A stretch of DNA of 18,913 nt from Strigomonas culicis. Lineage: Eukaryota; Euglenozoa; Kinetoplastea; Trypanosomatida; Trypanosomatidae. Below are positions 1 through 7,869 of this stretch, piece after piece. How positions within the stretch are numbered: position 1 is the first letter of the stretch; each line of letters starts with the position of its first letter. The stretch lies in assembly GCA_000482145.1 (NCBI GenBank), contig AUXH01000380.1, positions 1-18,913 on the forward strand, given 5' to 3'. A program made the translations under genes and the position numbers. The notes beneath the pieces were generated by a model. It saw only the letters and a program-made list of their open reading frames with translations. It was not told the DNA's origin and did no database searches.

Positions 1-46
1 CGTTTCGTCGTCGTACCGTACTACTACTACTACTACTACACTCCTA

Positions 47-88
<42 letters not shown>

Positions 89-207
89 TGCTGCCCTTCT
101 CAACACTCCCAAAAATGAAGAAATAATAAAAGCGGAATAGTGATTAAAGCAAGTAAGCTCACGCACACATATATATAAGTATACTAAATACACATTTTCT
201 GAGCGAA
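1..207 (+). promoter_or_regulatory. Upstream region of VPS53 with trans-splice acceptor
   Basis: This stretch holds no gene. It contains a CTA triplet run (about 21-39), then a long TC dinucleotide tract (about 50-85) extended by further pyrimidines to about 110. The first AG after the tract is at 119-120. This is the polypyrimidine-plus-AG arrangement used for spliced-leader addition in kinetoplastids, and would give VPS53 a 5' leader of roughly 87 nt. The exact splice site is inferred. Confidence 0.5.
50..85. repeat. (TC)n microsatellite
   Basis: An almost uninterrupted TC dinucleotide run, preceded by a short CTA run. It probably doubles as the polypyrimidine tract of the VPS53 splice acceptor. 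Confidence 0.85.
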
Positions 208-2748
208 ATGCCCGTGCGCTACAGCGCGGCAGTGGAGAAGGCCATCGCGGAGGTGTGCCCGCCGCGGGACGCCTTTGACGCGGCCGACTTCGACCCGGTG
301 GAGTACCTCAACAGTCGCTTCCCCGACGAGAACAGCCTCTCGGCGCTCCCCGCCTTTCTAGACGAGACGAACAAGCGCCTACGGCTGACGGAGAGCGATC
401 TGCTGAAGGCGGTGGAGTCGCAGGCCGTCAACGCGGACGTCGCGGACAGCGACCTCAAGGCGGCGAAGCAGTCCGTCGCAGAGCTGTACGTGCGCGTCGC
501 GGAGATCAAGACGAAGGCGGCCGAGAGCGAGGAAACGGTGAAGGAGCTCTGCCAGCACATCCGCGAGCTCGACATTGCAAAAACGAACCTCACGTCTAGC
601 ATCAACACCCTCCGCTCCATCCAGCTGTGGATGCTGCAGCTGCAGGTGCTCTCGTCGTCCTTCGAGCGTAAGCGCTACATCCAGTGTCGCGACGCGCTGC
701 AGGAGGCACAGAAGTACTCCGCCATGTTCGAGAAGATGAACGACATGCCAAAGGTGAAGGAGCTGAACGATAAGCAGAGGCAAATCTGCCGGCAGATCGA
801 GTACTACATCCGCAACACGGTCTTCGCAGACATCAGCTTAGAAAAGGTGGAGGAGAACACGATGGCCGAGGCGTGCGCGATTGTCGACTTGATGGGATCG
901 GAGATCATCAAGAAGATCCGGGACCGCTTTATTGAGAAGGTGTTAGAGACCTACACGACCCGCTTCAAGCGCGGCACCGACGACGCGACGCTCTCTCGCA
1001 CCGAGCGGCGTTACGTGTACATTCGCACGCTGCTGGAGAACTACGACAGCATGTTTAAAAATGTGTTCCCGCGGCAGTGGTGTGTGCCGCAGGAGCTGTG
1101 CGTGACCTTCTGCATCCGCACCAAGCAGGAGCTGGACTTCCAGCTACAGGAGTCCGCCAGCAGCATGGACGTCGTCGTGCTGACCTACATCCTCGAGAAG
1201 ACGATCGACATCGAGCGCGACCTGACGCAGTCGCTCGCGTGGAAGGAGGAGTTTCCCGGCAAGAGCGAGCTCCCCGTGTACAAGTACAACGGCATGATGC
1301 TCTCCGCCTTCCGTGAGCACATGGGGCTCTTTGTCCAGAATGAAGATAAGCTCATGTCGGAGGCGCTGTCGCAGCCCCTCGTCGGCGACGGCGAGGCCGC
1401 ATGCCAGGGCTGGAAGAGCGCGGACGAGGAGACGCGCGTCGGCACGGCGCTGCCGCTCGCGGAGGACATCTTTGTTTTCATCAAGGAGAGCCTCAAGCGC
1501 TCGCTCCGCATCGCGCAGCAGGACGTGCTACTCGACATGGCCGGCGTCTGGCGCAAGCACCTCGTGCGATTCGCCAAGTCGGTGACGACGGTGCTGCCGG
1601 ACCCGGCGCTGCAGCCACTACAGGTGCGCCGCGCGTGCATTCTCATCAACACGGCCGACTTTTGCCGGTCGACGAGCCAGAACCTCGGCGAGGAGGTGTG
1701 CGTGCGCAGCGAGGCCCCGCCGAAGGACGTCGCCTTCGACCAGGTCGTGGATGCCTTCTCGAGCGTCTACTCACAGAGTGTCATGGCGATTGTGCGCGGC
1801 GTGGAGCTGGCGATGGCGCCGCTCCTCATCGAGTACGGCAACGGCGCCTACCTGAGCGCGCGGCGCGACGAGGACGCCAACAGCGGCGGTGCCCACGACG
1901 AGTCGCGGCAAGTGCGTGCGATGGCAACCGTACTGCACGACACGGTGGTGTACTGCGCGGCGCTGCTGCCGACGCTGCCGCTGCGCTTTGTGCTGAACAA
2001 GGTCGCGGCCACCATCATCCCGCTGTACAACAACACGCTGTACCGGCAGCGGCGCCTGTCGAACGACGCGGTGGCCGCGATGCGTGTGGACGCGGCCGCG
2101 CTGGAGAAAACCTTCCTGCAGCTGCCCAACTACAACGACCCCAACCGCTACCAGCCGGCCGCGCTCTCCGCGTACATCAAGCTAGTCCGCCGTGAGTTTG
2201 ACCCGCTGCACCGCGCACTCAAGGTGCTGCAGGTCGACGCCCGCAACAACGCCTTCATGGATCTCTACTACGAGCTGACGCTGCCGGACGACCGCTCCAT
2301 CCAGAACTTCGTGCGCCTCGTCGAGCTGAAGGGTCTGCGGCGGGAGGAGGTGCGGGGCTGGATCACGGGGCTGTCGAAGCGCGGCGTCGTGGAGGCGACG
2401 CCGCGCGACCTACAACGGGAGGCGATGCTGGGCCTCGCGACTGGCACGGGCGCGCCCGGCGCCGCGGCCGGCGGTGGCATCACCTTCGCCGCGCTCTTCT
2501 CGCGCGACGGCGGCGCCGTGGCCGGCGGCGGCGAGGGCGGGGCCGCCGCGGCTGCGCCCGGCGGCGCGGGCCCCAACACGAACTTTTTCTCGAATTTCGT
2601 CAGTACCATCGGCAACAGCCGCGGCGCGGAGCCGAGCGCAGGGCGGCCGGCGCGAGAGGGCAAGGAGGAGGAGAGCCTCGGCGCGCGCTTCACGTCAACG
2701 TCGATGGGCATTTTGAACAAGTTCAAGCGCTCGGAGGGGAAGCCCTAA
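208..2748 (+). CDS. VPS53: Vps53, GARP/EARP tethering complex subunit
   Basis: The 846-residue protein matches Vps53, a subunit of the GARP complex that tethers endosome-derived vesicles at the trans-Golgi network during retrograde transport. The Vps53 N-terminal domain is recognisable: a short lead-in, the block FDPVEYLNSRFPDENSL at residues 28-44, then a long helical/coiled-coil stretch (about 55-200) with the family pattern KSEETVKEL-x-HIRELD-x-AK-x-NLTSSI. Helical-rod sequence continues to about residue 740. Residues about 746-792 are a Gly/Ala-rich low-complexity linker, followed by a basic tail that ends KFKRSEGKP. Length is close to that of animal Vps53. The ATG is the first after the predicted splice acceptor. 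Codon use is strongly GC-ended, so several open frames on both strands are shadows. The family call is firm; complex membership is inferred from the family. Confidence 0.88.
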   Translation: MPVRYSAAVEKAIAEVCPPRDAFDAADFDPVEYLNSRFPDENSLSALPAFLDETNKRLRLTESDLLKAVESQAVNADVADSDLKAAKQSVAELYVRVAEIKTKAAESEETVKELCQHIRELDIAKTNLTSSINTLRSIQLWMLQLQVLSSSFERKRYIQCRDALQEAQKYSAMFEKMNDMPKVKELNDKQRQICRQIEYYIRNTVFADISLEKVEENTMAEACAIVDLMGSEIIKKIRDRFIEKVLETYTTRFKRGTDDATLSRTERRYVYIRTLLENYDSMFKNVFPRQWCVPQELCVTFCIRTKQELDFQLQESASSMDVVVLTYILEKTIDIERDLTQSLAWKEEFPGKSELPVYKYNGMMLSAFREHMGLFVQNEDKLMSEALSQPLVGDGEAACQGWKSADEETRVGTALPLAEDIFVFIKESLKRSLRIAQQDVLLDMAGVWRKHLVRFAKSVTTVLPDPALQPLQVRRACILINTADFCRSTSQNLGEEVCVRSEAPPKDVAFDQVVDAFSSVYSQSVMAIVRGVELAMAPLLIEYGNGAYLSARRDEDANSGGAHDESRQVRAMATVLHDTVVYCAALLPTLPLRFVLNKVAATIIPLYNNTLYRQRRLSNDAVAAMRVDAAALEKTFLQLPNYNDPNRYQPAALSAYIKLVRREFDPLHRALKVLQVDARNNAFMDLYYELTLPDDRSIQNFVRLVELKGLRREEVRGWITGLSKRGVVEATPRDLQREAMLGLATGTGAPGAAAGGGITFAALFSRDGGAVAGGGEGGAAAAAPGGAGPNTNFFSNFVSTIGNSRGAEPSAGRPAREGKEEESLGARFTSTSMGILNKFKRSEGKP

Positions 2749-3140
2749 TTCGTGAGTGTCCGTGTTGCTCTTGGGCGAGAGGGGAAAGGATCGAATATCC
2801 TTTTGTTTGCTGTTTGTCTGTTGGTTGGTGGTTGGTTGTATTTATCCGCCTTAATAAGATTCTCTATCGTGCAAACACGTCATCGTGTTTTTTTTTATTA
2901 TTATTATTAATCATATGCATGTTTACGTCCTTTTTTGCTGCTCCATCCTGCATTATTTGACACTTGCCTCCTGGCTGGCGTAGCGTCTTATTCGCCCTAT
3001 CTATTGATGTTGCCTCACTTTTTTGTTTTTCTTTCTCCTCCTCACACGCTCTTCTCTTCCTGTGCTGTGCGGCCGTAGCACACCGCCAACAACCCCCCTC
3101 CCACCTCCCTCCCTCCCTCCCTCCCTCTCTCGCCGCCCTC
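2749..3140 (+). promoter_or_regulatory. VPS53 / carrier-like gene intergenic region with splice acceptor
   Basis: AT-rich 3' flank with T runs and an ATT repeat (about 2888-2910). It is followed by a polypyrimidine tract (about 3018-3061) and an AG at 3077-3078 that would leave a 62-nt leader. That leader contains a CCCT/CCTC repeat (about 3098-3130) directly before the start codon. The open frame that extends upstream of 3141 runs through the pyrimidine tract and starts on TTG, so it is not coding. Confidence 0.55.
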
Positions 3141-4124
3141 ATGCCCGCTGCTGCCTCTCAAGCGGCGCTGCCCGCCGAGAGCGCGCTCGCCAACCTGTCG
3201 ACGGACGAGCTGCGCGCGGCGGTGAAGGGCAAGACGCTCCACAAGGTGCAGCACTTCACGCCGGCGGTGGTCGGCGCGGACTGCGCGACGGCGGTCGCGG
3301 TGGCGATGACCGCCGCCATCCCCATCTCCATCATCGACTATAGCATCATGGCCCGCGTGGCCGGCGTCACGGATAGCAGCATGAAGGAGCTGCTCAAGGG
3401 CATCCGGACAGTTCTCACGCGGCCGCATAAGTTCTTCCTGCCCTGCGCGGAGAACAAGTGCGCGCTGGTGTACGCCGTGTGCGCGACCACGTACGGGTGG
3501 ACCTACATCGGCTCCAACTGCACCAAGAGCTACCTCGAGAGCCAGCAGTACTCCGCCGCGGAGTTCAACTTTGCGGCCGGCATCGTCAGCGGCGTCATCA
3601 ACACGGTCCTCACGATCTGGAAGGACAGCGTCATCCTTAGGGCGCTGCCCCCCGTCGGCGAGGGCGCGCTGACTGCGAACAAGAAGGTGCCCTTCTTCAC
3701 GCGCGCGCTCTTCTGCGGCCGCGACACACTGACCTGCCTCGCCGCCTTCACCATCGCGCCGATGCTGGCGGGCTGGATGAGTGAGCGCTACTACCATCAC
3801 AAGAGGATCGGCGGCCAGGTCGTCACGCTGCCGGAGGACGAGGGCAAGACGCACCTGCCGCTCAGCACGGCCGACACGGCGCAGATCGTGACGCCGGCGC
3901 TGCTGCAGTTTCTGACGACGCTGCTACACATCACGGCGATTCGGTACCGCCAGACGTACCCCAAGTTCGACATGGGCGACCTCAAGGACAGCCTCCGCAA
4001 GACGTACATTTCGTCGACGCTGCTGCGTATGTGCCGCATCATCCCCGCCTTTGGTATCGGTGGCATCATGAACCGGGAGGTGCGCTCGAATCTGCTGGAC
4101 AAGGCGGAGCCCACCATTGTATAG
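3141..4124 (+). CDS. Divergent mitochondrial-carrier-like membrane protein
   Basis: A 327-residue polytopic membrane protein. Length and layout fit the three-repeat mitochondrial carrier family: hydrophobic segments near residues 42-66, 104-122, 142-168, 186-212, 248-268 and 295-312. Linkers between them resemble carrier matrix helices, such as LKGIRTVLTRPHKFFLPCAEN in the first repeat and LRKTYISSTLLRMCRIIPAFG in the third. The last resembles the carrier pattern of a small helix, then G or S, then LLRxxPxxxI. The diagnostic PxDxxK/R motifs are degenerate: PISIID at 61-66, VLTIWK at 156-161, and no proline in repeat three. It could therefore be a non-transporting relative or a different kinetoplastid membrane protein that I do not recognise. 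The start is the first ATG after the AG at 3078. The fold is inferred by pattern only and the substrate is unknown. Confidence 0.5.
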   Translation: MPAAASQAALPAESALANLSTDELRAAVKGKTLHKVQHFTPAVVGADCATAVAVAMTAAIPISIIDYSIMARVAGVTDSSMKELLKGIRTVLTRPHKFFLPCAENKCALVYAVCATTYGWTYIGSNCTKSYLESQQYSAAEFNFAAGIVSGVINTVLTIWKDSVILRALPPVGEGALTANKKVPFFTRALFCGRDTLTCLAAFTIAPMLAGWMSERYYHHKRIGGQVVTLPEDEGKTHLPLSTADTAQIVTPALLQFLTTLLHITAIRYRQTYPKFDMGDLKDSLRKTYISSTLLRMCRIIPAFGIGGIMNREVRSNLLDKAEPTIV

Positions 4125-4591
4125 TGGGGAAGTGCGAAAGGGGTACATAATAATAAACAATCAAAAATGAAAAAAAAGGCGCTAATACGTTTTTCTCCTT
4201 TTTATTAGTTCCTTCTTTAAATATTATTTTTCTCTTGCTGTCAGTGAATATTTTTTGTTTTGTTTTTGTTTGTAAAATACAAAAAAAAAATTCAAATTCA
4301 TTTAAGCAAACTAAAAAAAAACTCTGTTTTGTCGTTAAAGAAACTGGTGTATCTACATTTATATCTATAATTATATCTATATATATACGTGTTGCTCGTA
4401 CGTGGATAATACATTGTGTTATCATCAAAATCATCTCTCTCTTAACTTCGTTGTGACTCGCCGCGTCGGATTCTGAACGTCATGTCTTGCGTAGTTGAAG
4501 AAACGCGTTTACTGTGTGAACATGTTGTTGTTGTTTTTTCCCCACCTCTTTGCTAGTTGTGAAGTAATTGTGTAGCATTAGTAGACGGAAC
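4125..4591 (+). promoter_or_regulatory. Intergenic region with splice acceptor for the repeat-protein gene
   Basis: AT-rich DNA with many A and T homopolymers and a TA-rich patch near 4367-4388. No credible gene is visible. The pyrimidine-rich run at about 4534-4550 followed by AG at 4555-4556 is a good trans-splice acceptor, leaving a 36-nt leader before the ATG at 4592. Confidence 0.5.
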
Positions 4592-6802
4592 ATGCATCCC
4601 AAACGCAATAGAGACCCCTATGGCGTCGGTAGCAACCCGTACAACAAGAGCTGGACGGAGGATCTCTGCGCGCGCATGACGTTCAACCTCACCACCGCGA
4701 TCGAGGCGGCGGTGCAGCAGCAACGCGAAGAGGCCTACCTCAGCACGGTGCAGTTCACCCAGCGGATGGAGGAGGAGCAGCGCAAGCTTCACAAGCGCCG
4801 CGCGGCGCTCGACGCGCAGCAGCACCTGATCGCCCGCTCGCCGCCGCACAGTGAGTCGCGCTTCGCCGGCGAGGTCGAGCTCGCCCTGATGGCGGAGGAC
4901 CAGGCGAAGCAGCGCGGGGAGCACGAGGCGGAGGTGCGCCGCCAGCACCCGCTCGCCTCCCTCAGCGAGGCGGCGGAGAACAGCCTCGCGCCGTACCGCT
5001 TCATCCGCGACCTTCGCGCGCGCCTCAACACCCTCGTGTCGGAGCAGCTGCGCGGGGCGGAGCAGCAGCTCGCCCCGCACGGCCCGGCGCTGAAGGCCGG
5101 CGCGGAGGCGGGGCCGAAGACGGAGGGCGGCGCGGAGGCGGGGCCGAAGACGGAGGGCGGCGCGGAGGCGGGGCCGAGGACGGAGGGCGGCGCGGAGGCG
5201 GGGCCGAAGACGGAGGGCGGCGCGGAGGCGGGGCCGAGGACGGAGGGCGGCGCGGAGCCTGCGCTCGTGAAGCTCGAGCCGGGCACCGAGCACCGCGCCG
5301 CCGGCGGCCCCCCGCGGCGGGTGGTGGAGAAGCAGCGGGTGGGAAGCTGCGTGCGCGATAACCCGGTCGGCGCGTACATCGTGCCGCACGGGGGCCCGCA
5401 GCACCCGCCCTACGCGCGCGCGCTGCGAGCGCTGACGCGCACGGCGCTGGAACCGGCGCCCGCGGGGGAGGGGGCGGCCCCCGCCCCGGCGGACGGCGTG
5501 GCGGCGCGCAACGAGCAGCCCACGAAAGAGAAGAAGCCGCAGCGCCGCACGCGTGTGGCGGCGACGGCAGGCGGACCACCGCCGCGGCGGCCCTTCAAGG
5601 GCAATCTCTTTATTCGAAAGGTGCGAAAAGAAAAAGCGGTGCTGCTGTATCTGGCCGAGGCGGTCGCGCAGAACCTCGTCCAGTGCACCGAGATGTATCG
5701 TGCCCGGCGGCGCGCGCTGCGAGCGGGGAAGGAAGAGGCGGCCCTGTGCGAAGCGCAGCCACGCGGTAAGGGAAGCAAGCGCCACGCGCCGCCGGTGGAG
5801 GCCCCGGCCCCCGTGGCCCCGGCGGATGCCCTCCGCACCGTGCGCGAGGGCTTCCGCCGCCAGAGGCGCGTCTACGCCACGCAGCAACGGCAGATTGAGT
5901 TCTACCTCCGGCGCATCCGAACGCGGGAGGCGCGGTCGGCGGCGCCGCCCCCCCGCCCCGCACCGGCGCCCATCGACGTCGACGCGGCCGCCGGCGACGA
6001 CGACGACGGCGCCGCGCGCAGCCGCCGGCTGGCCCCCTTCGACGTGGACAGGCTCTTCTCCAAGATGGCCCTGCTCCACGAGCGTGCGATCGACGCCGCG
6101 ATCGCGAACGGGTCGCGGCCGGCCGCGCAGCGGCAGGCGCCGGGCGGCGTGGTGGATGTGTCCGCCACCGGGCGCTGGGTCGCCTTCGCCCTCGCACCGC
6201 AGCCGGTCGAGGCAGAGGGCGGCGACGGTCTGGAGGCAGCGCCGCCCTTCCACCCACCCGGCGCGGACCCCGTCGCGGACGCGTACGCGTGGCCGGTGGC
6301 GCTGGAGCAGCGCATCCGCCACGTCGCCTACGCGCGGGTGACGAACCTAAAAGGCATTCAGCAGCGCATCCGCAGCTTTCGCCTGCAGCGCGGCTATCGC
6401 AGCAAGCGGACGAAGCTGGAGGGGGTGTTCGTGAGGAACGCGGCGGGGCAGACCGGCGGGCGGCTCGTGCGGGGCTACACCAGCAAGTGCTGGCGCCCGC
6501 TGCAGATCTCGCAGGCGGAGCTGGACGCCATCTTCGCATCGCCGCCGGGGGATGCGGTGGGGGCCGACGGCAGCCGCACGGCGCCTGCAGAAGCGACCGA
6601 GTCCGACATGAACATACTCATGGGAGCCTTTCTCGGACGTGCTCCGCCGAATGGGGACGGTGGCACGGCTCCGCCGGTGGTGCCTACGAATCGCTTCTTG
6701 AAGTTGCCCTGCGAAGGTGAGGACGTGTTCCTCCACATTGACGGTAGAGGGGACTTTTTTTCGCACCAAATTGTCTTTTCCACGATACCTTCGAACGACT
6801 GA
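4592..6802 (+). CDS. Conserved-looking basic protein with GGAEAGPxTE repeats, function unknown
   Basis: A 736-residue protein that I do not recognise. The N-terminal 70 residues look structured (NKSWTEDLCARMTFNLTTAIEA, then a charged helix rich in Gln, Glu and Arg). Residues about 170-220 are five copies of a 10-residue repeat, followed by VKLE, which fits a SUMO-type consensus. Low-complexity Pro/Ala/Arg linkers separate three more ordered blocks: about 335-385 (FKGNLFIRKVRKEKAV and onwards), about 412-446 (a basic helix with FRRQRRVYATQQRQIEFYL) and about 574-651 (basic, with RIRSFRLQRGYRSKR). There are no membrane segments and no signal peptide. The high Arg/Lys content and low-complexity linkers suggest a nucleic-acid-associated or scaffold protein, but that is only inference. 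The ATG at 4592 is the first after the acceptor AG at 4556; an upstream in-frame TTG at 4568 is ignored. Extreme GC content makes large antisense open frames here. Confidence 0.72.
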   Translation: MHPKRNRDPYGVGSNPYNKSWTEDLCARMTFNLTTAIEAAVQQQREEAYLSTVQFTQRMEEEQRKLHKRRAALDAQQHLIARSPPHSESRFAGEVELALMAEDQAKQRGEHEAEVRRQHPLASLSEAAENSLAPYRFIRDLRARLNTLVSEQLRGAEQQLAPHGPALKAGAEAGPKTEGGAEAGPKTEGGAEAGPRTEGGAEAGPKTEGGAEAGPRTEGGAEPALVKLEPGTEHRAAGGPPRRVVEKQRVGSCVRDNPVGAYIVPHGGPQHPPYARALRALTRTALEPAPAGEGAAPAPADGVAARNEQPTKEKKPQRRTRVAATAGGPPPRRPFKGNLFIRKVRKEKAVLLYLAEAVAQNLVQCTEMYRARRRALRAGKEEAALCEAQPRGKGSKRHAPPVEAPAPVAPADALRTVREGFRRQRRVYATQQRQIEFYLRRIRTREARSAAPPPRPAPAPIDVDAAAGDDDDGAARSRRLAPFDVDRLFSKMALLHERAIDAAIANGSRPAAQRQAPGGVVDVSATGRWVAFALAPQPVEAEGGDGLEAAPPFHPPGADPVADAYAWPVALEQRIRHVAYARVTNLKGIQQRIRSFRLQRGYRSKRTKLEGVFVRNAAGQTGGRLVRGYTSKCWRPLQISQAELDAIFASPPGDAVGADGSRTAPAEATESDMNILMGAFLGRAPPNGDGGTAPPVVPTNRFLKLPCEGEDVFLHIDGRGDFFSHQIVFSTIPSND
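5101..5250 (+). repeat. Five tandem copies of a 30-bp in-frame minisatellite
   Basis: Five exact-length 30-bp units follow each other without gaps (5101, 5131, 5161, 5191, 5221). They differ at one position in the codon AAG or AGG, giving Lys, Lys, Arg, Lys, Arg in order. A partial sixth unit begins at 5251 and diverges after about 8 bases. Each unit encodes GGAEAGPKTE or GGAEAGPRTE, so length changes would keep the frame. Confidence 0.95.
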
Positions 6803-7162
6803 AACGGGAATAAAGAGAAAGGAGGAGGATAAGGAAGTGGTGTTTCCTTATTGATTTTGCTGTTAGTAAGGAGTTGGTTTATATATATATATATATATAT
6901 ATATGCATATTCATTTAGATCCGCTTTATAACAGATTAAGGATATATGGTGTTCCGTATATGTGCACATGACGGCAGCGATGTGTGGGGAGTGTATGTTA
7001 TCGACCTGGATGTCACTTCTGTTTGCATGTTTTTGCATTATTTTTTTGTTAATGTTGTTCTGTTGTATATCACTACTGTACCTTGTCTCCTCTTCTTTTC
7101 CTTGTAATTTGAATGAGTGAAAAAAGGGGAAAAAAAGCATACCACTTAGATCGTCACCTATC
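6803..7162 (+). promoter_or_regulatory. Intergenic region with (AT)n tract and splice acceptor for the dynein light chain
   Basis: AT-rich 3' flank with no gene. The pyrimidine tract at about 7081-7103 followed by AG at 7116-7117 is the likely acceptor, giving a leader of about 45 nt for the dynein light chain. Confidence 0.5.
6881..6904. repeat. (AT)12 microsatellite
   Basis: A perfect AT dinucleotide run in the 3' flank of the preceding gene, likely variable in length between strains. Confidence 0.9.
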
Positions 7163-7522
7163 ATGGCTGGCGTGGAAGCAGTCATTCATGACTCCGCCAT
7201 GACGTGGGACCTGCAGCAGGACTGCGTGGACTGCGCCGCCTACGCACTGAGAGAGCTGAACTTGACGGACCAAAACAAAATTGCCGAGTTCATCAAGTCT
7301 GAGATGGACTCCAAGTACGGCCTCCTGTGGTACTGCGTCTGCGGGCACTCCTTCGGCTCTTTGGTGGGGCACGAGGGTGGGGACTGCATCTACTTCTCCA
7401 TCGACGACATCTTTTTCCTCTTGTGGCGGATGGACAAGGCGTATGAGAGTCGGGAGGTGGACGTGAAGGAGCTCTTAGCGGCACAGCAGAGGAAACGAGA
7501 GGCGGTGAAGGTACACTACTAA
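7163..7522 (+). CDS. Dynein light chain, LC8-like
   Basis: A 119-residue protein of the LC8/DYNLL family, a dimeric hub subunit of cytoplasmic and axonemal dyneins that also binds many short linear motifs. The family pattern is easy to follow: an N-terminal strand AVIHDSAM (6-13), helix one starting DLQQDCVDCAAYAL (16-29), helix two around IAEFIKSEMDSKYG (40-53), then the strand WYCVCGHSFGSLVGHE (56-71) matching the canonical WHCIVGxxFGSxVTHE, and CIYFSIDDIFFLLW (75-88) matching the last strand. Canonical LC8 ends about here at roughly 89 residues. This protein carries a charged helical tail of about 28 residues (92-119, KELLAAQQRKREAVK). The divergence and tail suggest an axonemal or specialised LC8-like chain rather than the housekeeping DYNLL1 orthologue; that part is inference. 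Confidence 0.85.
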   Translation: MAGVEAVIHDSAMTWDLQQDCVDCAAYALRELNLTDQNKIAEFIKSEMDSKYGLLWYCVCGHSFGSLVGHEGGDCIYFSIDDIFFLLWRMDKAYESREVDVKELLAAQQRKREAVKVHY

Positions 7523-7869
7523 AAGGAAGACCACGAAGCTTTGATGTCTATTAGTGTTGCAATGCGTATAGTTCTGTTCTTGGTTTCTCTCTTTCGTCCT
7601 CTTGGATGTATATATGTATACTACTGGCTGCTTGTGAAGATAGAACAATGCACCATGGATAAGACCCCCCCCCTCCCCCTAGTGATGTACACATGCAAAA
7701 GATGGAAAAACAAAACTGTTATTGTTTTTGTTGTTGCTGCTGCTGTTGTAGGTTTGCTCATTTTTGTTTTCCAATAGTATCTATCAACTTCTTCCTGTTT
7801 TCTTTTTCTTTTCTTTTTCCCCCCGTGCTGGTGTTTAGTATTATAATTATTATTTATCTCCCACACAAC
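7523..7869 (+). promoter_or_regulatory. Dynein light chain / FKBP intergenic region with splice acceptor
   Basis: Contains TTG/CTG-type triplet runs (about 7725-7750) and a strong polypyrimidine tract (about 7797-7824), then AG at 7837-7838. This places the FKBP leader at about 31 nt and shows that the in-frame ATG at 7693 lies upstream of the acceptor and is not the start. A 77-codon hydrophobic open frame (7544-7777) lies here and is judged not to be a gene. Confidence 0.6.

Noticed and set aside
1401..2195. 264-codon frame inside VPS53, and other long frames overlapping PEX5 and the FKBP-like genes
   Set aside because: They are alternate-frame shadows in GC-biased coding sequence, with Arg/Ala/Gly-rich translations.
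2964..3140. N-terminal extension of the carrier-like gene
   Set aside because: It starts on TTG and runs through the splice-acceptor tract.
4553..6322. 589-codon open frame on the minus strand opposite the repeat protein
   Set aside because: It is rich in Arg, Ala and Leu with repeated low-complexity blocks, mirrors GC-rich codons of the + gene, has no acceptor-like signal of its own, and would break the one-strand gene array.
7544..7777. 77-codon frame encoding two hydrophobic stretches, between the dynein light chain and FKBP genes
   Set aside because: The second hydrophobic stretch is the translation of TTG/CTG triplet runs. The frame has no acceptor of its own between it and the preceding stop. 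A small membrane protein cannot be excluded but is not supported.
7693..7869. N-terminal extension of the FKBP gene from ATG 7693
   Set aside because: It would translate the polypyrimidine tract and lies upstream of the acceptor AG at 7838. The start at 7870 gives a proper signal peptide.
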